A stretch of DNA of 64,000 nt from Siminovitchia fordii DSM 16014 = CIP 108821 (GTDB lineage Bacteria; Bacillota; Bacilli; Bacillales; Bacillaceae_C), in the NCBI RefSeq assembly GCF_000374565.1, contig NZ_KB894703.1:1-64000 (forward strand), given 5' to 3'. This document shows positions 1-9,172 of the stretch, in pieces. Under the pieces are notes generated by a model, which searched no databases, was not told the DNA's origin, and saw only the letters and a program-made list of their open reading frames with translations. The number at the start of each line of letters is the position of its first letter. Positions within the stretch are counted from its first letter, which is position 1. A program made the position numbers and the translations under genes.

Positions 1-57
1 TTGAACTGCACCCCGAATGTTAGACACATACTCGAACATTTGGAGGTGCTTTTTTAG

Positions 58-579
58 ATGGTAAAAATATCAGATTCAAATAAACATACTGCTGTTCTTC
101 GCTATTTAGAAGGAAAGGAGTCATATCAGGATATTTCAAACTCTCTTGGAGTTGATTGTGGAGATTTTCGTCTTTGGGTTAAGCGTTATGAGTACCATGG
201 GGAACAAGCATTTATAAAGAGCTATACAAACTATACAGCAGACTATAAACTAGACGTACTAAACTATATAAATGAACACGGGACGTCTATCCGAGAAACA
301 TCTGCGATTTTCAACCTTCCTACCACCAACTTGATACGGAGCTGGAAAAAACTCCTGGAGTCTGGTGGGATAGATGCCCTTATTCCAAAGAAAAAGGGGC
401 GTCCAGCCATGAAAAGAAAAGATGAAAAGCAACTGAATAAAAAACGTTCAGCCGAAGGATCCGTAGAATCTTTACAGGCAGAAGTAGAACGTTTGCGTAT
501 GGAAAATGCTTATTTAAAAAAGTTGAACGCCTTAGTTCAAAACAAGGAAAAGTCACCAAACAAGACAAGGCACAAGTAG
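58..579 (+). CDS. IS3-family transposase OrfA (helix-turn-helix protein)
   Basis: This 173-residue protein supplies DNA binding for the IS3 transposase. Two helix-turn-helix segments are visible near residues 10-50 and 65-105, followed by a basic stretch (KKKGRPAMKRK). A leucine-rich coiled coil near residues 135-160 is probably the multimerisation zipper. The start has a good SD (ggaggtg) nine bases upstream. Near its end, codons 153-155 contain the heptamer A AAA AAG (516-522), in the right phase for a -1 ribosomal frameshift into the downstream frame, as known for this family. OrfA alone normally acts as a repressor or partner of the fused OrfAB. Confidence 0.9.
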   Translation: MVKISDSNKHTAVLRYLEGKESYQDISNSLGVDCGDFRLWVKRYEYHGEQAFIKSYTNYTADYKLDVLNYINEHGTSIRETSAIFNLPTTNLIRSWKKLLESGGIDALIPKKKGRPAMKRKDEKQLNKKRSAEGSVESLQAEVERLRMENAYLKKLNALVQNKEKSPNKTRHK

Positions 580-1418
580 TCTATGAACTAAGGCATGAAT
601 TTCCGGTAAAGGCACTAATCAAACTAGCAGGTATTCCACGCAGCACTTATTATTACAACGTAAAAAATTTTGGCCGGCCAGACCCTGATAAAGAACTGAA
701 ACAATTGGTTCAGTCTATTTATGATGAACATGAAGGTCGTTTTGGTTACCGCCGTATACGCGATGAACTCAGAAATCGTGGGTATAAGGTAAACCACAAA
801 AAAGTACAGCGCCTCATGAAGGAACTGGGGATTAAATGTATAGTCCGCATCAAAAAATATAAATCCTATAAAGGGACGGTTGGTGAGATCGCGCCGAATA
901 TCTTAGACCGTAACTTCCAGGCTGAAAAGTCAAATGAGAAATGGGTTACCGATATTACGGAATTTAAATTATTTGGGGAGAAGCTGTATTTATCACCCAT
1001 ACTGGATTTGTTTAATGGGGAAATCATCACTTATACAATCGGGCCAAGACCAACCTATTCACTAGTTTCCACCATGCTGGATCAGGCATTTAAGCGACTA
1101 TCAGAAGAGGATGAACTCCTGCTTCATTCAGATCAAGGATGGCATTATCAGATGAAAAAATACCGGCATACCCTAGAGAAACGCGGGATTACGCAAAGTA
1201 TGTCACGTAAAGGCAACTGTTATGACAACGCCGTTATTGAAAACTTTTTCGGTATCCTGAAGTCTGAATTTCTTTATCTTAAGGAGTTTGAAAGTGTGGA
1301 ACACTTTAAACTAGAACTAGAAAAGTATATAAAATACTATAATCACAAACGGATTAAGGCCAAATTAAAAGGCATGAGCCCGATACAATACCGGGTTCAT
1401 GCCCAACATGCCGCCTGA
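522..1418 (+). CDS. IS3-family transposase OrfB (DDE integrase), expressed by -1 frameshift
   Basis: This frame is open from the slippery heptamer at 516-522 through to the stop at 1418, so the real product is probably an OrfA-OrfB fusion, not a protein starting at an internal codon. It contains the HTH_21-like segment (EGRFGYRRIRDEL) followed by an rve integrase core. The DDE residues are visible in WVTDITEF, LHSDQGWHY and YDNAVIENFFGILKSE. The C-terminus has the family-typical YYNHKRIK and MSPIQYR motifs. No internal stops or deletions are seen, so it should be functional. Assignment to the IS150 group is by overall resemblance. Confidence 0.9.
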   Translation, partial: VERLSSKQGKVTKQDKAQVVYELRHEFPVKALIKLAGIPRSTYYYNVKNFGRPDPDKELKQLVQSIYDEHEGRFGYRRIRDELRNRGYKVNHKKVQRLMKELGIKCIVRIKKYKSYKGTVGEIAPNILDRNFQAEKSNEKWVTDITEFKLFGEKLYLSPILDLFNGEIITYTIGPRPTYSLVSTMLDQAFKRLSEEDELLLHSDQGWHYQMKKYRHTLEKRGITQSMSRKGNCYDNAVIENFFGILKSEFLYLKEFESVEHFKLELEKYIKYYNHKRIKAKLKGMSPIQYRVHAQHAA

Positions 1419-1479
1419 CGAAATAACCGTGTCTAACTTTTTGGGGTCACTTCAGGTTAGGAGGATTTTTAATGCTTAA

Positions 1480-1495
1480 TTTTACACGTGTAAAA
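1480..1495. other. 16-bp perfect palindrome over the hemQ stop codon
   Basis: TTTTACACGTGTAAAA is a perfect palindrome that contains the hemQ stop codon. It could be a small hairpin at the end of the transcript or a dimeric protein site; nothing in the sequence decides between them. Confidence 0.4.
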
Positions 1496-2231
1496 AGCGG
1501 TCAATACCGCTGTCTTCCAACAGATGACCTACGAAAAATTCACCGAATTCCCCGTAGCGGGCGCTAACTTCATCAAAGCGCATTTCGTAGACAAGCTTTT
1601 TGAATTGGAGGACGTCATCAGCAAATAGGGTTACACCCCATTCGTAATCATCGAAACCGACGGAACCGGTGATGAGCTGCTTGACTTTACCTGCGTATTG
1701 CCTTCCGATCATTCCGTGGCTATACATAAGGTCCTTCCGTTCTTCCATTGAAAGCATGTACCAGTTATCATTGCCTTCACGGCGCTTATCCATTGGGTAA
1801 AAGCAAACATAATCCGTTTTGGGAAGAATCGGATATAGACGTGAACGGACATAAGGGTTTTCATATGGATCTTCATCAGAATCGCCAGCAAGATAGCTGC
1901 TTAACTCCACAACAGATACATAAGAATAGGCAGGGAGTGTATAATCTGCAATCATCAATTTGTTGAATTCATTTTCCAGTTCATTCAGCTCTCTCATTGT
2001 CGGACGCAGAATCATCAGCATAAAGTCAGCTTTTTGGCCGACAATCGTATAAAGGGCATGGCTTCCTTCTTTTCTGTCTTGGGTTTCATCAAGCTTCGCA
2101 AGGTACTGCTTAAACTCATGAATGGCTGCCTGCCGTTCATCAGCCGTCAATAGCTTCCATGCAGCCCAATTAATTGTCCGGAAATCATGAAGTGCATACC
2201 AACCATCCAGTGTTTGTGCCGGTTCACTCAC
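1482..2231 (-). CDS. hemQ: Coproheme decarboxylase HemQ (chlorite dismutase family)
   Basis: HemQ converts coproheme to haem b in the coproporphyrin-dependent haem pathway of Gram-positive bacteria. The protein begins with the family-typical [16 protein letters not shown] and is about 249 residues, the usual length (YwfI in B. subtilis). I chose the GTG at 2231 because an AGGAG sits eight bases upstream; an in-frame GTG three codons earlier lies directly on that AGGAG and is unlikely. The gene is divergent from pta, as in B. subtilis. The end of the gene overlaps a 16-bp perfect palindrome (1480-1495), and an insertion sequence ends 27 bp beyond the stop. Confidence 0.92.
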   Translation of the reverse strand: MSEPAQTLDGWYALHDFRTINWAAWKLLTADERQAAIHEFKQYLAKLDETQDRKEGSHALYTIVGQKADFMLMILRPTMRELNELENEFNKLMIADYTLPAYSYVSVVELSSYLAGDSDEDPYENPYVRSRLYPILPKTDYVCFYPMDKRREGNDNWYMLSMEERKDLMYSHGMIGRQYAGKVKQLITGSVGFDDYEWGVTLFADDVLQFKKLVYEMRFDEVSARYGEFGEFFVGHLLEDSGIDRFLHV

Positions 2232-2336
2232 AACAATCACTCCTATACAGTATCATTCTTTTATTACTATAGCACAGTTTATCCATAACCTCCTTTTTCA
2301 AATCAATTGTTAAAAATATGACACGAAAAGTAAACA

Positions 2337-2366
2337 TTGGGCTCAGACAATAAAGTATGAGATAAT
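2337..2366 (+). promoter_or_regulatory. Candidate sigma-A promoter of pta
   Basis: TTGGGC at 2337-2342 and GATAAT at 2361-2366 are separated by 18 bases. They lie 43 bases before the pta start, inside the hemQ-pta divergent gap. The -10 is good and the -35 mediocre. I did not find a convincing CcpA site here, although pta is CcpA-activated in B. subtilis. Confidence 0.35.
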
Positions 2367-2408
2367 TTCAATAATAATATTTTAACTTCAGAGTATGGAG
2401 GTGGCTGT

Positions 2409-3380
2409 ATGGGTAACTTGTTTGATGAGCTGAAAAGAAAAGTATCGGGGTGGGACCGTAAGATTGTTTTTCCTGAGGCGGATGATTCTCGCATCCTTTC
2501 CGCAGCGGGAAAGCTTGCGGACGAAGATGTACTGACACCTGTTTTAATTGGCAACATGAAAGTGGTTCAGGAACGAGCCCGTGATTTAAAGGTTTCTTTG
2601 GATAAAATGGAAGTATATGATCCAGAAGTATATATCGGGATGGATGAAATGATCCAGGCTTTTGTTGAACGCCGAAAAGGAAAGGTTACAGAAGGGGAAG
2701 CAACTGATATGCTATTGGACCCGAATTATTTTGGAACAATGCTTGTATATCTGAACAAGGCACACGGTCTTGTAAGCGGTGCGACTCATACAACTGCCGA
2801 CACCGTCCGTCCTGCACTTCAAATTATTAAAATGAAGGAAGGGGTCGGAAAAACGTCGGGAGCCTTCCTGATGGTAAAAGGAGAAGAGAAGTATATTTTT
2901 GCTGACTGTGCCATTAATATTGCACCAAACAGCCAGGATCTCGCTGAAATAGCTATTGCAAGTGCCAAGACCGCCCGAATGTTTGATATCGAACCAAGGG
3001 TGGCCATGCTTAGCTTTTCCACAAAAGGTTCGGCAATTTCAGAGGAAACACAAAAAGTATCAGACGCTGTAAAAATAGCCAAGGAAATCGATCCCGATCT
3101 TGTACTTGACGGAGAATTTCAGTTTGACACAGCCTTTGTTCCCTCTGTAGCCCACAAGAAGGCACCGGAATCGGACATTCAGGGGGATGCGAATGTTTTT
3201 GTTTTTCCAAGCCTCGAGGCTGGGAATATCGGTTATAAAATCGCACAGCGTTTGGGGGCGTATGAAGCGGTCGGTCCGATTCTCCAAGGTCTAAACTCAC
3301 CGGTGAACGATCTTTCCCGGGGAAGCAGCGAGGAAGACGTATATAATCTATCGCTCATTACAGCCATGCAATCCATATAG
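2409..3380 (+). CDS. pta: Phosphate acetyltransferase
   Basis: Pta interconverts acetyl-CoA and acetyl phosphate in the overflow (acetate) pathway. At 323 residues it is the short single-domain type found in bacilli (EutD/Pta of B. subtilis). Visible family segments are [13 protein letters not shown] near residue 18, [18 protein letters not shown] near 120, and the C-terminal substrate-site region [19 protein letters not shown]. The ATG follows the SD ggaggtggc at a proper distance. It is followed 26 bp later by lipL, the same pta-lipL order as in B. subtilis, and the two are probably co-transcribed. Confidence 0.95.
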   Translation: MGNLFDELKRKVSGWDRKIVFPEADDSRILSAAGKLADEDVLTPVLIGNMKVVQERARDLKVSLDKMEVYDPEVYIGMDEMIQAFVERRKGKVTEGEATDMLLDPNYFGTMLVYLNKAHGLVSGATHTTADTVRPALQIIKMKEGVGKTSGAFLMVKGEEKYIFADCAINIAPNSQDLAEIAIASAKTARMFDIEPRVAMLSFSTKGSAISEETQKVSDAVKIAKEIDPDLVLDGEFQFDTAFVPSVAHKKAPESDIQGDANVFVFPSLEAGNIGYKIAQRLGAYEAVGPILQGLNSPVNDLSRGSSEEDVYNLSLITAMQSI

Positions 3381-3406
3381 ATGAAATAATTGAAGGGAAT
3401 CTGCCA

Positions 3407-4243
3407 ATGGTCGAGAATAAATCACTTTTACATCAGAAGAAATGGCGGGTCATCGATCAATCGAATCCCAATCCGCAATTTCATGCACTTCAATCTTTTG
3501 CGATGGATGATACGCTTTGTCAATCGGTTGGGAGCGGCTGCTCTCCTGCCGTTGCAAGAGCATGGGTCCATTTACAGACGGTGATCCTGGGCATCCAGGA
3601 TACTAAATTGCCTGCACTTCAGGACGGACTGGATTTCTTGGAAGAAAAAAAGGTGGATTGGATTGTCCGGAACTCAGGCGGGCTGGCTGTCCTGCTTGAT
3701 GAAGGGGTACTTAATATATCCTTGATTTTTCCTGATACGGAGAAGGGGATCGATATCAATCGGGGCTATGATACGATGTGGGAGCTTGTCCGGCTCATGT
3801 TCGATGATTTTGATTGTCATATAGAAGCACGTGAAATCGTCGGCTCCTATTGCCCGGGAAGTTATGATTTGAGCATTTACGGAAAAAAGTTTGCTGGAAT
3901 TTCCCAGCGCCGGATCCGAAAAGGAGTAGCAGTTCAAATTTATCTTTGTGTGAATGGAAGCGGGCAGGAGCGGGCTAAGTTAGTTAGGGAATTTTATGAC
4001 CGTGCCAAGTTCAGTAAATCCCAGCGGGTCGTTTTCCCGGAAGTTCGACCTGAAGTAATGGCATCCCTCTCTGAATTACTCGGTGTCGAGTTGACAGTCG
4101 ACGATGTCATGCTCCGGTTTTTAACAGTGCTGAAGAGTGTAAGCGGAGAAATTTGTGCCAGCCAGCTTCAAGAGAGTGAACTGAAACTATATCCCATTCA
4201 TTATGAGCGGATGGTCGAACGCAATAAAAGAGTGTTTTCATGA
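3407..4243 (+). CDS. lipL: Octanoyl-[GcvH]:protein N-octanoyltransferase (lipoate relay)
   Basis: LipL moves the octanoyl group from GcvH to E2 subunits of 2-oxoacid dehydrogenases during lipoate synthesis. The BPL/LplA-type catalytic domain spans most of its 278 residues. The expected nucleophile is Cys149 in [10 protein letters not shown], followed by Lys161 in the GKKFAG segment that is typical of this family. The SD is weak (gaaggga). Its position directly after pta matches B. subtilis ywfL, which supports LipL over a general lipoate ligase. A strong intrinsic terminator follows. Confidence 0.9.
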   Translation: MVENKSLLHQKKWRVIDQSNPNPQFHALQSFAMDDTLCQSVGSGCSPAVARAWVHLQTVILGIQDTKLPALQDGLDFLEEKKVDWIVRNSGGLAVLLDEGVLNISLIFPDTEKGIDINRGYDTMWELVRLMFDDFDCHIEAREIVGSYCPGSYDLSIYGKKFAGISQRRIRKGVAVQIYLCVNGSGQERAKLVREFYDRAKFSKSQRVVFPEVRPEVMASLSELLGVELTVDDVMLRFLTVLKSVSGEICASQLQESELKLYPIHYERMVERNKRVFS

Positions 4244-4248
4244 GAGAA

Positions 4249-4288
4249 GGCCTGGCATTCTGAAGAGATGCCAGGCCCGGTATTTTTT
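4249..4288 (+). terminator. Intrinsic terminator after lipL
   Basis: A perfect 10-bp stem (4249-4258 with 4268-4277, ggcctggcat), a nine-base loop and a T-rich tail at 4281-4288. Confidence 0.88.
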
Positions 4289-4367
4289 GAAACGTTGTGT
4301 ACATCCGTTGCAGAGCAAAACTTCTATTTTTAATCGTAACCCGGGCGATTGAGCGAACTGCTATAGG

Positions 4368-4425
4368 CAAGCAGCGCCTAGCAGACTCCCTCTTCTTCGT
4401 CTACATGTTTCCTATATCTCGGCAG
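4368..4425 (-). repeat. Degenerate copy of the dispersed repeat ends
   Basis: Segments agcgcctagcagact and tgtttcctatatctcg match, in order, the two conserved end blocks of the dispersed element seen intact at 57828-58115. The core between them is missing or scrambled. This is a worn remnant in the lipL-rsfA gap. Confidence 0.4.
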
Positions 4426-4473
4426 AAGCTGCCCAGGCGGTAAGTTGTTAAATGGCGCCCTCCGTTATACTTA

Positions 4474-5223
4474 TCACTCAGCCAATTTCTCCAGATTCCC
4501 ATTCCGGTCCATCTTAAATGTGGATGCAGGGCGCTCTTCTTCGTCAAAGAGGACAAGCTTTCTTGCACGGTTCAGGATTTTCATAAGTGTCTCATAGTCT
4601 TCCTGCATCGTTTCGGAAGTGTCCTCCAGTTCTTCGACTTTTGCTTTCAATTGTTTATTTTCTTCTAATAAATCATTTACTTCATTTTTTAATCTCTCAT
4701 TCTCACTTCTTAAGATGTCCGTATTATACTCAGAATGATGAAGCTGTTGCAGAAAAGCGATGACTTGTCCCAAGTTTAGTTCTGCTGAATTCTGATTTTC
4801 TGTGAAAGTAGGTAATAGTGTACCAGCTTCAGATGTGAATTTTTCTATTAGGTTCTCATTGCTGGTTTCCATAGGTATTTCGGACTCGGCATTTTCATTG
4901 CCGCTCTCCAAAATCGGATGCTGGATATCTTGAAATGACGGTACCGGTGGCTGATATAAAAGCTTTTTCTTTCCACCTTGATCTTTTCCGAGTAAACGCT
5001 GTCTCTGTTTACGCTGCTTCTTGGCTAAATCGAGCGCTTTTTCATATTGTTGGCGAACGACAGCATTCCATCTGAAACCGCAGGCTGCAGAAGTGCGATT
5101 TAATCTATCTCCCACCTCTTCGAATGCGTTTAACTGTGTACTACCTTCCCGGACGTGGCGCAGGACTGTTTCAGCCAATAACAAATCATTTTCTTCCGTC
5201 CAAGCATCTTGGCGTGTTTTCAT
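4474..5223 (-). CDS. rsfA: RsfA-family prespore transcriptional regulator
   Basis: RsfA is a forespore regulator that modulates sigma-F and sigma-G dependent genes. The N-terminal 60 residues form a Myb/SANT-like domain ([27 protein letters not shown]) characteristic of the RsfA family. A basic stretch (KKQRKQRQR) follows, then a variable linker and a C-terminal coiled coil from about residue 170 to 215. The ATG at 5223 is placed by GGGAG nine bases upstream; the in-frame TTG three codons earlier lies against that SD. A sigma-G-like promoter precedes the gene. The position next to ywfO is the same as in B. subtilis. Confidence 0.9.
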   Translation of the reverse strand: MKTRQDAWTEENDLLLAETVLRHVREGSTQLNAFEEVGDRLNRTSAACGFRWNAVVRQQYEKALDLAKKQRKQRQRLLGKDQGGKKKLLYQPPVPSFQDIQHPILESGNENAESEIPMETSNENLIEKFTSEAGTLLPTFTENQNSAELNLGQVIAFLQQLHHSEYNTDILRSENERLKNEVNDLLEENKQLKAKVEELEDTSETMQEDYETLMKILNRARKLVLFDEEERPASTFKMDRNGNLEKLAE

Positions 5224-5257
5224 ATGATTCAACTCCCTTTTTAAAAGTCATTAATCA

Positions 5258-5287
5258 AAGGATGTACAAACCAGTCATTTTTTATAC
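5258..5287 (-). promoter_or_regulatory. Candidate sigma-F/sigma-G promoter of rsfA
   Basis: On the minus strand GTATA (5283-5287) and CATCCTT (5258-5264) are 18 bases apart. This fits the sigma-G pattern gnATr-n18-cATnnTA except for the last base. It places the start site about 30 bases before the rsfA ATG. GTATA also matches the sigma-F -35 consensus, so either factor could read it. Confidence 0.5.
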
Positions 5288-5422
5288 CAATATGGCAAAA
5301 AAATGATAGTTTTTACTGTAAACATATGAATTCGTTGAACGCAAAAACGGTTGGTCCTTTCCTTTCTTTCCATTTGGAAAGCCGGTATAATTGAAACATG
5401 ATAGATAGGAAGAGGGAAGCTG

Positions 5423-6724
5423 ATGATTGATTCCAGCATCAAATTAAGTGAGGAAAAAGTATTTAAAGACCCTGTCCATGGATATGTCCACGTTAGAGAC
5501 AAGCTTATCTGGGATCTCATCGGTACGAGAGAATTTCAGCGGCTTCGGCGGATCAAACAGCTGGGAACAACATATTTGACCTTCCATGGAGCCGAGCACA
5601 GCCGGTTTAGTCATTCGCTTGGGGTATATGAGATTGTCAGACAGATCATAGACGAGGTATTTGAAGGGCAGCCTGATTGGAATAAGAATGAGAGGATGCT
5701 CTCCCTTTGTGCTGCACTATTACATGATTTGGGACACGGTCCGTTTTCCCATTCCTTTGAAAAAGTTTTCGATCTAGACCATGAACAATTTACGAAGAAA
5801 ATTATCCTCGAAGATACAGAGGTTAACAGGGTTCTTCGGTCGGTCAACCCTGATTTTCCACAGAAGGTGGCTGAGGTTATCAGCAAGACATATCATGACA
5901 AGCTGGTGGTCAGTCTGATTTCAAGCCAGATTGATGCGGATCGGATGGATTATCTCCAAAGGGATGCGTATTTTACGGGAGTAAGCTACGGGCATTTTGA
6001 TATGCAGCGGATCATGCGGGTCATGAGGCCAAAAGAAGATCATGTCGTTTTTAAATGGAGCGGCATGCACGCGGTGGAAGACTATATCATGAGCCGCTAC
6101 CAAATGTACTGGCAAGTATACTTCCATCCTGTCACCCGCAGCGCCGAAGTGATTTTAACTAAGATTCTTCAGCGTGTAAAAGCTTTATTCCGTGCTGATT
6201 ATCCCTTTAAAAAAGAGCCTGTCCATTTCAGGTCATTATTTAAAGGCAACGTGACTCTTGAAGATTATCTAAAGTTGGATGAGCCGGTAATTCTATATTA
6301 TTTTCACATGTGGGAAGAAGAAGAGGATCCCATTCTCCGTGACTTGTGCCGGAGATTTATGGATCGTCATCTGTATAAATATGTGGAATTCGATCCTGCT
6401 GAGCAATACAGGACGTTAAGAGAACTTGAGGAATTATTCCGGAATGCCGGGATTGATCCCGAGTATTATCTGGCTGTTGATTCTTCGTCTGATTTGCCTT
6501 ATGATTTTTATCGACCAGGAGAGGAAGAAGAGAGGCTTCCGATCCATTTACTGATGCCGAATGGAGAACTCTCCGAGCTTTCGAGGGAATCGACTATCGT
6601 TCAGGCCATTTCTGGGAAAAGAAGGACGGATCATAAATTGTATTATCCGGAAGATATCCTGCTGGATGATTCGGGCAACCGGGAACTGAAACAACGGATT
6701 CTCTCCATTCTGAAAAAATTTTAA
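5423..6724 (+). CDS. ywfO: HD-domain phosphohydrolase YwfO (dGTPase-like)
   Basis: This 433-residue protein of the HD superfamily (dGTPase/SAMHD1-like branch) is predicted to hydrolyse nucleotides or nucleotide-like phosphate esters. The metal ligands are visible: His64 in RFSHSLGVYE, His101-Asp102 in LLHDLGHGPFSHS, and a later Asp in SSQIDADRMDYLQRD. The first 70 residues have the family-typical DPVHGYVHV and FQRLRRIKQLG segments. SD gaagaggg precedes the ATG. It is followed 43 bp later by ywgA, as in B. subtilis. The exact substrate is not evident from sequence. Confidence 0.9.
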   Translation: MIDSSIKLSEEKVFKDPVHGYVHVRDKLIWDLIGTREFQRLRRIKQLGTTYLTFHGAEHSRFSHSLGVYEIVRQIIDEVFEGQPDWNKNERMLSLCAALLHDLGHGPFSHSFEKVFDLDHEQFTKKIILEDTEVNRVLRSVNPDFPQKVAEVISKTYHDKLVVSLISSQIDADRMDYLQRDAYFTGVSYGHFDMQRIMRVMRPKEDHVVFKWSGMHAVEDYIMSRYQMYWQVYFHPVTRSAEVILTKILQRVKALFRADYPFKKEPVHFRSLFKGNVTLEDYLKLDEPVILYYFHMWEEEEDPILRDLCRRFMDRHLYKYVEFDPAEQYRTLRELEELFRNAGIDPEYYLAVDSSSDLPYDFYRPGEEEERLPIHLLMPNGELSELSRESTIVQAISGKRRTDHKLYYPEDILLDDSGNRELKQRILSILKKF

Positions 6725-6767
6725 ACTATCCATTGAAAAAATAGGTAGCGGGGGTTGAGCAACAGTT

Positions 6768-7277
6768 ATGCTGCATGATCATCAAAAACTAATGAGTGTC
6801 TTTGCTCTGGCAGGGGAAATTACAGGAAGAAAAAAACTGCAAAAAATGGTCTATATCGCCAAAAAAATGAAATTTCCCTTTCAGGAAAAGTTCGAATTTC
6901 ATTTTTACGGCCCTTACTCGGAAGAATTGACATTAAGGGTTGAGGAATTATGTAATTTTGGATTCATTGAAGAAGTTAAAGAGGATAAGGGCGGTTACAG
7001 CCAATATCGTTATACCATTACTTCTGCCGGGTGCGAATTCTTTGAATCGGAGCCAATGGATATCCCCCAATTAAAGGAATGCCTGATCAATATGAATCAA
7101 CAGAGTTCCCGTTTTCTTGAACTTGTATCTACAATTATGTATTTTGAGGAACTTGCCAAAGACGAAGTAATTGAGAAGGTAGCGGAATTGAAAAGAAAGC
7201 AAAATTATTCTGAAGAGGAAATAGACGAAGCTTATTATTACATTGAATCATTAAAAAAGACAGCTTATTCGCATTAA
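6768..7277 (+). CDS. ywgA: YwgA family protein
   Basis: This conserved Bacillaceae protein of 169 residues matches the YwgA family by its N-terminal block (GRKKLQKMVYIAKK, FHFYGPYSEELTLRVEEL). That region resembles the GepA/DUF4065-type winged-helix fold seen in some antitoxin-like proteins. The rest is helical and acidic. No catalytic motif is visible and the function is unknown. It is probably co-transcribed with ywfO. A hairpin starting in its last codons may be the terminator. Confidence 0.82.
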   Translation: MLHDHQKLMSVFALAGEITGRKKLQKMVYIAKKMKFPFQEKFEFHFYGPYSEELTLRVEELCNFGFIEEVKEDKGGYSQYRYTITSAGCEFFESEPMDIPQLKECLINMNQQSSRFLELVSTIMYFEELAKDEVIEKVAELKRKQNYSEEEIDEAYYYIESLKKTAYSH

Positions 7278-7300
7278 CTGCGGACTGGCTGTCTTTTCCG
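7255..7300 (+). terminator. Possible terminator overlapping the end of ywgA
   Basis: A perfect 10-bp outer stem, aaaagacagc (7255-7264) with gctgtctttt (7288-7297), encloses an inner cgca/tgcg stem. The trailing T run is short, so efficiency is doubtful. Confidence 0.5.
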
Positions 7301-7394
7301 GATTTCTTAACTGTCCAGCTCCAGAAATCAAGCTGATTTCCTCTGGTGGCTGAAGAATTATCTTTTCAGGCAAAGCAAGGAGATCCTGTTTCTA

Positions 7395-7580
7395 TTATTC
7401 GTCGCTTGATCTTTTGCCGGCCACGGCGTAATGATTTTTCGTCATTTCTTCAATTACAATAGTGACTGCTTCTTTTGAAGCGCCTGTTGTATCAACAACA
7501 GCATCTGTCACTTTCTCTACAAGCGCTTTCTTTTGCTCTTCCGTACGTCCTTCAAACATTTTTACTGTTACGATTGGCAT
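7395..7580 (-). CDS. 4-oxalocrotonate tautomerase family enzyme
   Basis: A 61-residue tautomerase subunit, the normal size for the 4-OT family, which works as a hexamer. Proline follows the initiator methionine (MPIVTVKMFEGRTEEQK) and would be the N-terminal catalytic base after Met removal. The SD is strong (gggagg). It corresponds in position and length to ywhB of B. subtilis. Its physiological substrate is unknown; the fold catalyses keto-enol tautomerisation. It is transcribed alone, against its neighbours. Confidence 0.9.
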   Translation of the reverse strand: MPIVTVKMFEGRTEEQKKALVEKVTDAVVDTTGASKEAVTIVIEEMTKNHYAVAGKRSSDE

Positions 7581-7714
7581 GTACAGTTTCCTCCCTCATT
7601 CATCTTGTTGTACATAAAAATTGTATTCCTTTTTCAAATGAGGGGCAAGAATCAGATGTATAAAATGAGCGGAGGACAATAATTCTGTATAATGGATAAA
7701 AAGAAATACATGCA

Positions 7715-7838
7715 AAGCGCAAGGCGCACATCCTTAGGCGGCAAGTTCAAGATGAATTGCAAGTGGCAGTCAATCAACCACCATAGCAATTTGGTTTGAT
7801 TCTTACACCGATGGCGCTTGAAGCTAGATTAAAAAAGG
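7715..7838. repeat. Degenerate dispersed-repeat copy upstream of ywhC
   Basis: The gap between the tautomerase gene and ywhC starts with agcgcaaggcgc and ends with ggcgcttgaagctagattaaa. These resemble the two outer ends of the dispersed element (agcggaagcgc and ggcgctgaagctagac). The interior shows no 58-bp unit. The match is weak. Confidence 0.3.
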
Positions 7839-7848
7839 GGCTGGATAT

Positions 7849-8505
7849 GTGGAGAGGTTTCTCGCGTTCCCTCTGGAACAAATTCCGCTTGTGGCGGCAG
7901 TGTTATTAATTGCATTTACAGTACATGAATTCGCTCATGCTTTTACAGCATATAAATTCGGGGACCCGACGGCAAAAGAACAAGGCCGGCTTACCTTGAA
8001 TCCGATGCAGCATTTGGACCCAATCGGAACACTGCTCATTTTTATCGCAGGATTCGGCTGGGCTAGACCGGTCCCTGTGAATCGCTATCATTTTAAAAAT
8101 CCGCGGCTGGCGGGTATTATCGTTTCGTTAATGGGGCCAATCAGCAATTTTGCTTTGGCGGTTTTGGGCACGGCTATTCTGTTCATATTGATGGTTACAG
8201 GCATTGCGGGGCAGCTGCCGATTTTTGTGACCCAGTTTTTTAATTTGTTCGTATGGATGAATACCCTGCTTTTCGTTTTTAATTTACTGCCTGTACCGCC
8301 CCTTGACGGATATAGGATCATAGAGGATGTGGTTTCGCCCTCACTTAGGGCGAAGATGACACGGTATGAGCAGTACGGGTCACTCATATTTTTAATACTG
8401 GTGATTACACCATTATCTCATTATACAATCAGGCCGATATTGAATACAGTCGTCCCGTTTTTTGTAAACAGCATACAAAGTGTATTCGTCATGTTTTTAG
8501 GTTAA
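7849..8505 (+). CDS. ywhC: Site-2 protease family (M50) membrane metalloprotease YwhC
   Basis: A polytopic membrane protein of 218 residues. The zinc-binding HEFAH (residues 26-30) lies in the first transmembrane segment, and the second M50 motif [13 protein letters not shown] is near residue 145. These mark a rhomboid-independent intramembrane protease of the minimal YwhC/YydH type. Four to five hydrophobic segments are visible. Start is GTG, supported by aagggg eight bases upstream; an ATG two bases earlier is out of frame. ywhD follows 21 bp later, so the two form an operon. No substrate is known. Confidence 0.9.
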   Translation: MERFLAFPLEQIPLVAAVLLIAFTVHEFAHAFTAYKFGDPTAKEQGRLTLNPMQHLDPIGTLLIFIAGFGWARPVPVNRYHFKNPRLAGIIVSLMGPISNFALAVLGTAILFILMVTGIAGQLPIFVTQFFNLFVWMNTLLFVFNLLPVPPLDGYRIIEDVVSPSLRAKMTRYEQYGSLIFLILVITPLSHYTIRPILNTVVPFFVNSIQSVFVMFLG

Positions 8506-8526
8506 GGAAAAGGGAGGAATTTTTGT

Positions 8527-9039
8527 ATGGAGCAAAAAAAGAGAAAGCTGGAATTTAATATTATAAAAGATGATCCAACCATGGGGCATAAAGGGTACGG
8601 AGTAGGATCGCTAAGCTTGGAGAATATCACTCCTGTCATGCTTGACGTGGAAGCAGGAGAGGCATGGATTGAAGAACAAGCGATGCATGCCCGAAGTAAA
8701 ACCGAGCGTGGGGTCAAATATGTAAAAGATCGGAGTGAATTCCCCGAGGAAGGGGCAAAAAAATATTGGGTGATATGGGTTGCAGTGGATATAAAAGAAG
8801 AGGGACCATATTATGCGGGAGTCGCAGCATGTGAATTATATATTAACCGGGCGGCTCGCCGTGGTTATAAATCAATGCCTGAGCACGTTAACCATATGGA
8901 CAAGGCGATGAAAGGAAAAGTGGTTGTTCATAATATGGACGCCGAGTCTCGAAAAGTCCTCATGGAATTTCTGAAAAGCCATGACGAGGGCATGTGGAAG
9001 CGTTCAAGGGTGGAATTGAAAGAAGAGTTTGAGATATAA
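8527..9039 (+). CDS. ywhD: YwhD family protein
   Basis: A soluble protein of 170 residues belonging to the YwhD family, conserved in bacilli next to ywhC. Recognisable segments are the N-terminal FNIIKDDPTMGHKGYG and a central YWVIWVAVDI block. No catalytic motif is apparent and its function is not established. SD ggagg lies eight bases upstream of the ATG. Co-transcription with the site-2 protease suggests a linked role, but that is inference. Confidence 0.88.
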   Translation: MEQKKRKLEFNIIKDDPTMGHKGYGVGSLSLENITPVMLDVEAGEAWIEEQAMHARSKTERGVKYVKDRSEFPEEGAKKYWVIWVAVDIKEEGPYYAGVAACELYINRAARRGYKSMPEHVNHMDKAMKGKVVVHNMDAESRKVLMEFLKSHDEGMWKRSRVELKEEFEI

Positions 9040-9172
9040 CTTGATGTAAATAATATAGTTCTTATTAATTTTTGAACAATCTATGACAGTTGTCAAAATG
9101 GAACATTGCCACCTTGCCGATTTATGGGAAAGTAAGTAAACTTAATATAGTTTGCACGGCAAACTGGGACAC

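Larger units (their letters stand above)
2..1454 (+). mobile_element. IS3-family insertion sequence, IS150-like, complete
   Basis: Imperfect terminal inverted repeats of 26 bp lie at 2-27 and 1429-1454. They begin TGAA and end TTCA, and the inner eight bases (gttagacac side) are identical in both arms. They enclose two overlapping frames, OrfA (helix-turn-helix) and OrfB (DDE integrase), the standard IS3 arrangement. The right end lies 27 bp beyond the hemQ stop codon. The left flank is outside the window except for one base, so a target duplication cannot be tested. Both frames are open, so the element looks potentially active. Confidence 0.93.

Noticed and set aside
1748-1966. A 72-residue plus-strand frame inside hemQ
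   Set aside because: Antisense shadow of a well-conserved gene without SD or family.
3390-3584. Alternative frame overlapping the lipL start
   Set aside because: It overlaps lipL out of frame and shows no conserved features; lipL has clear family motifs.
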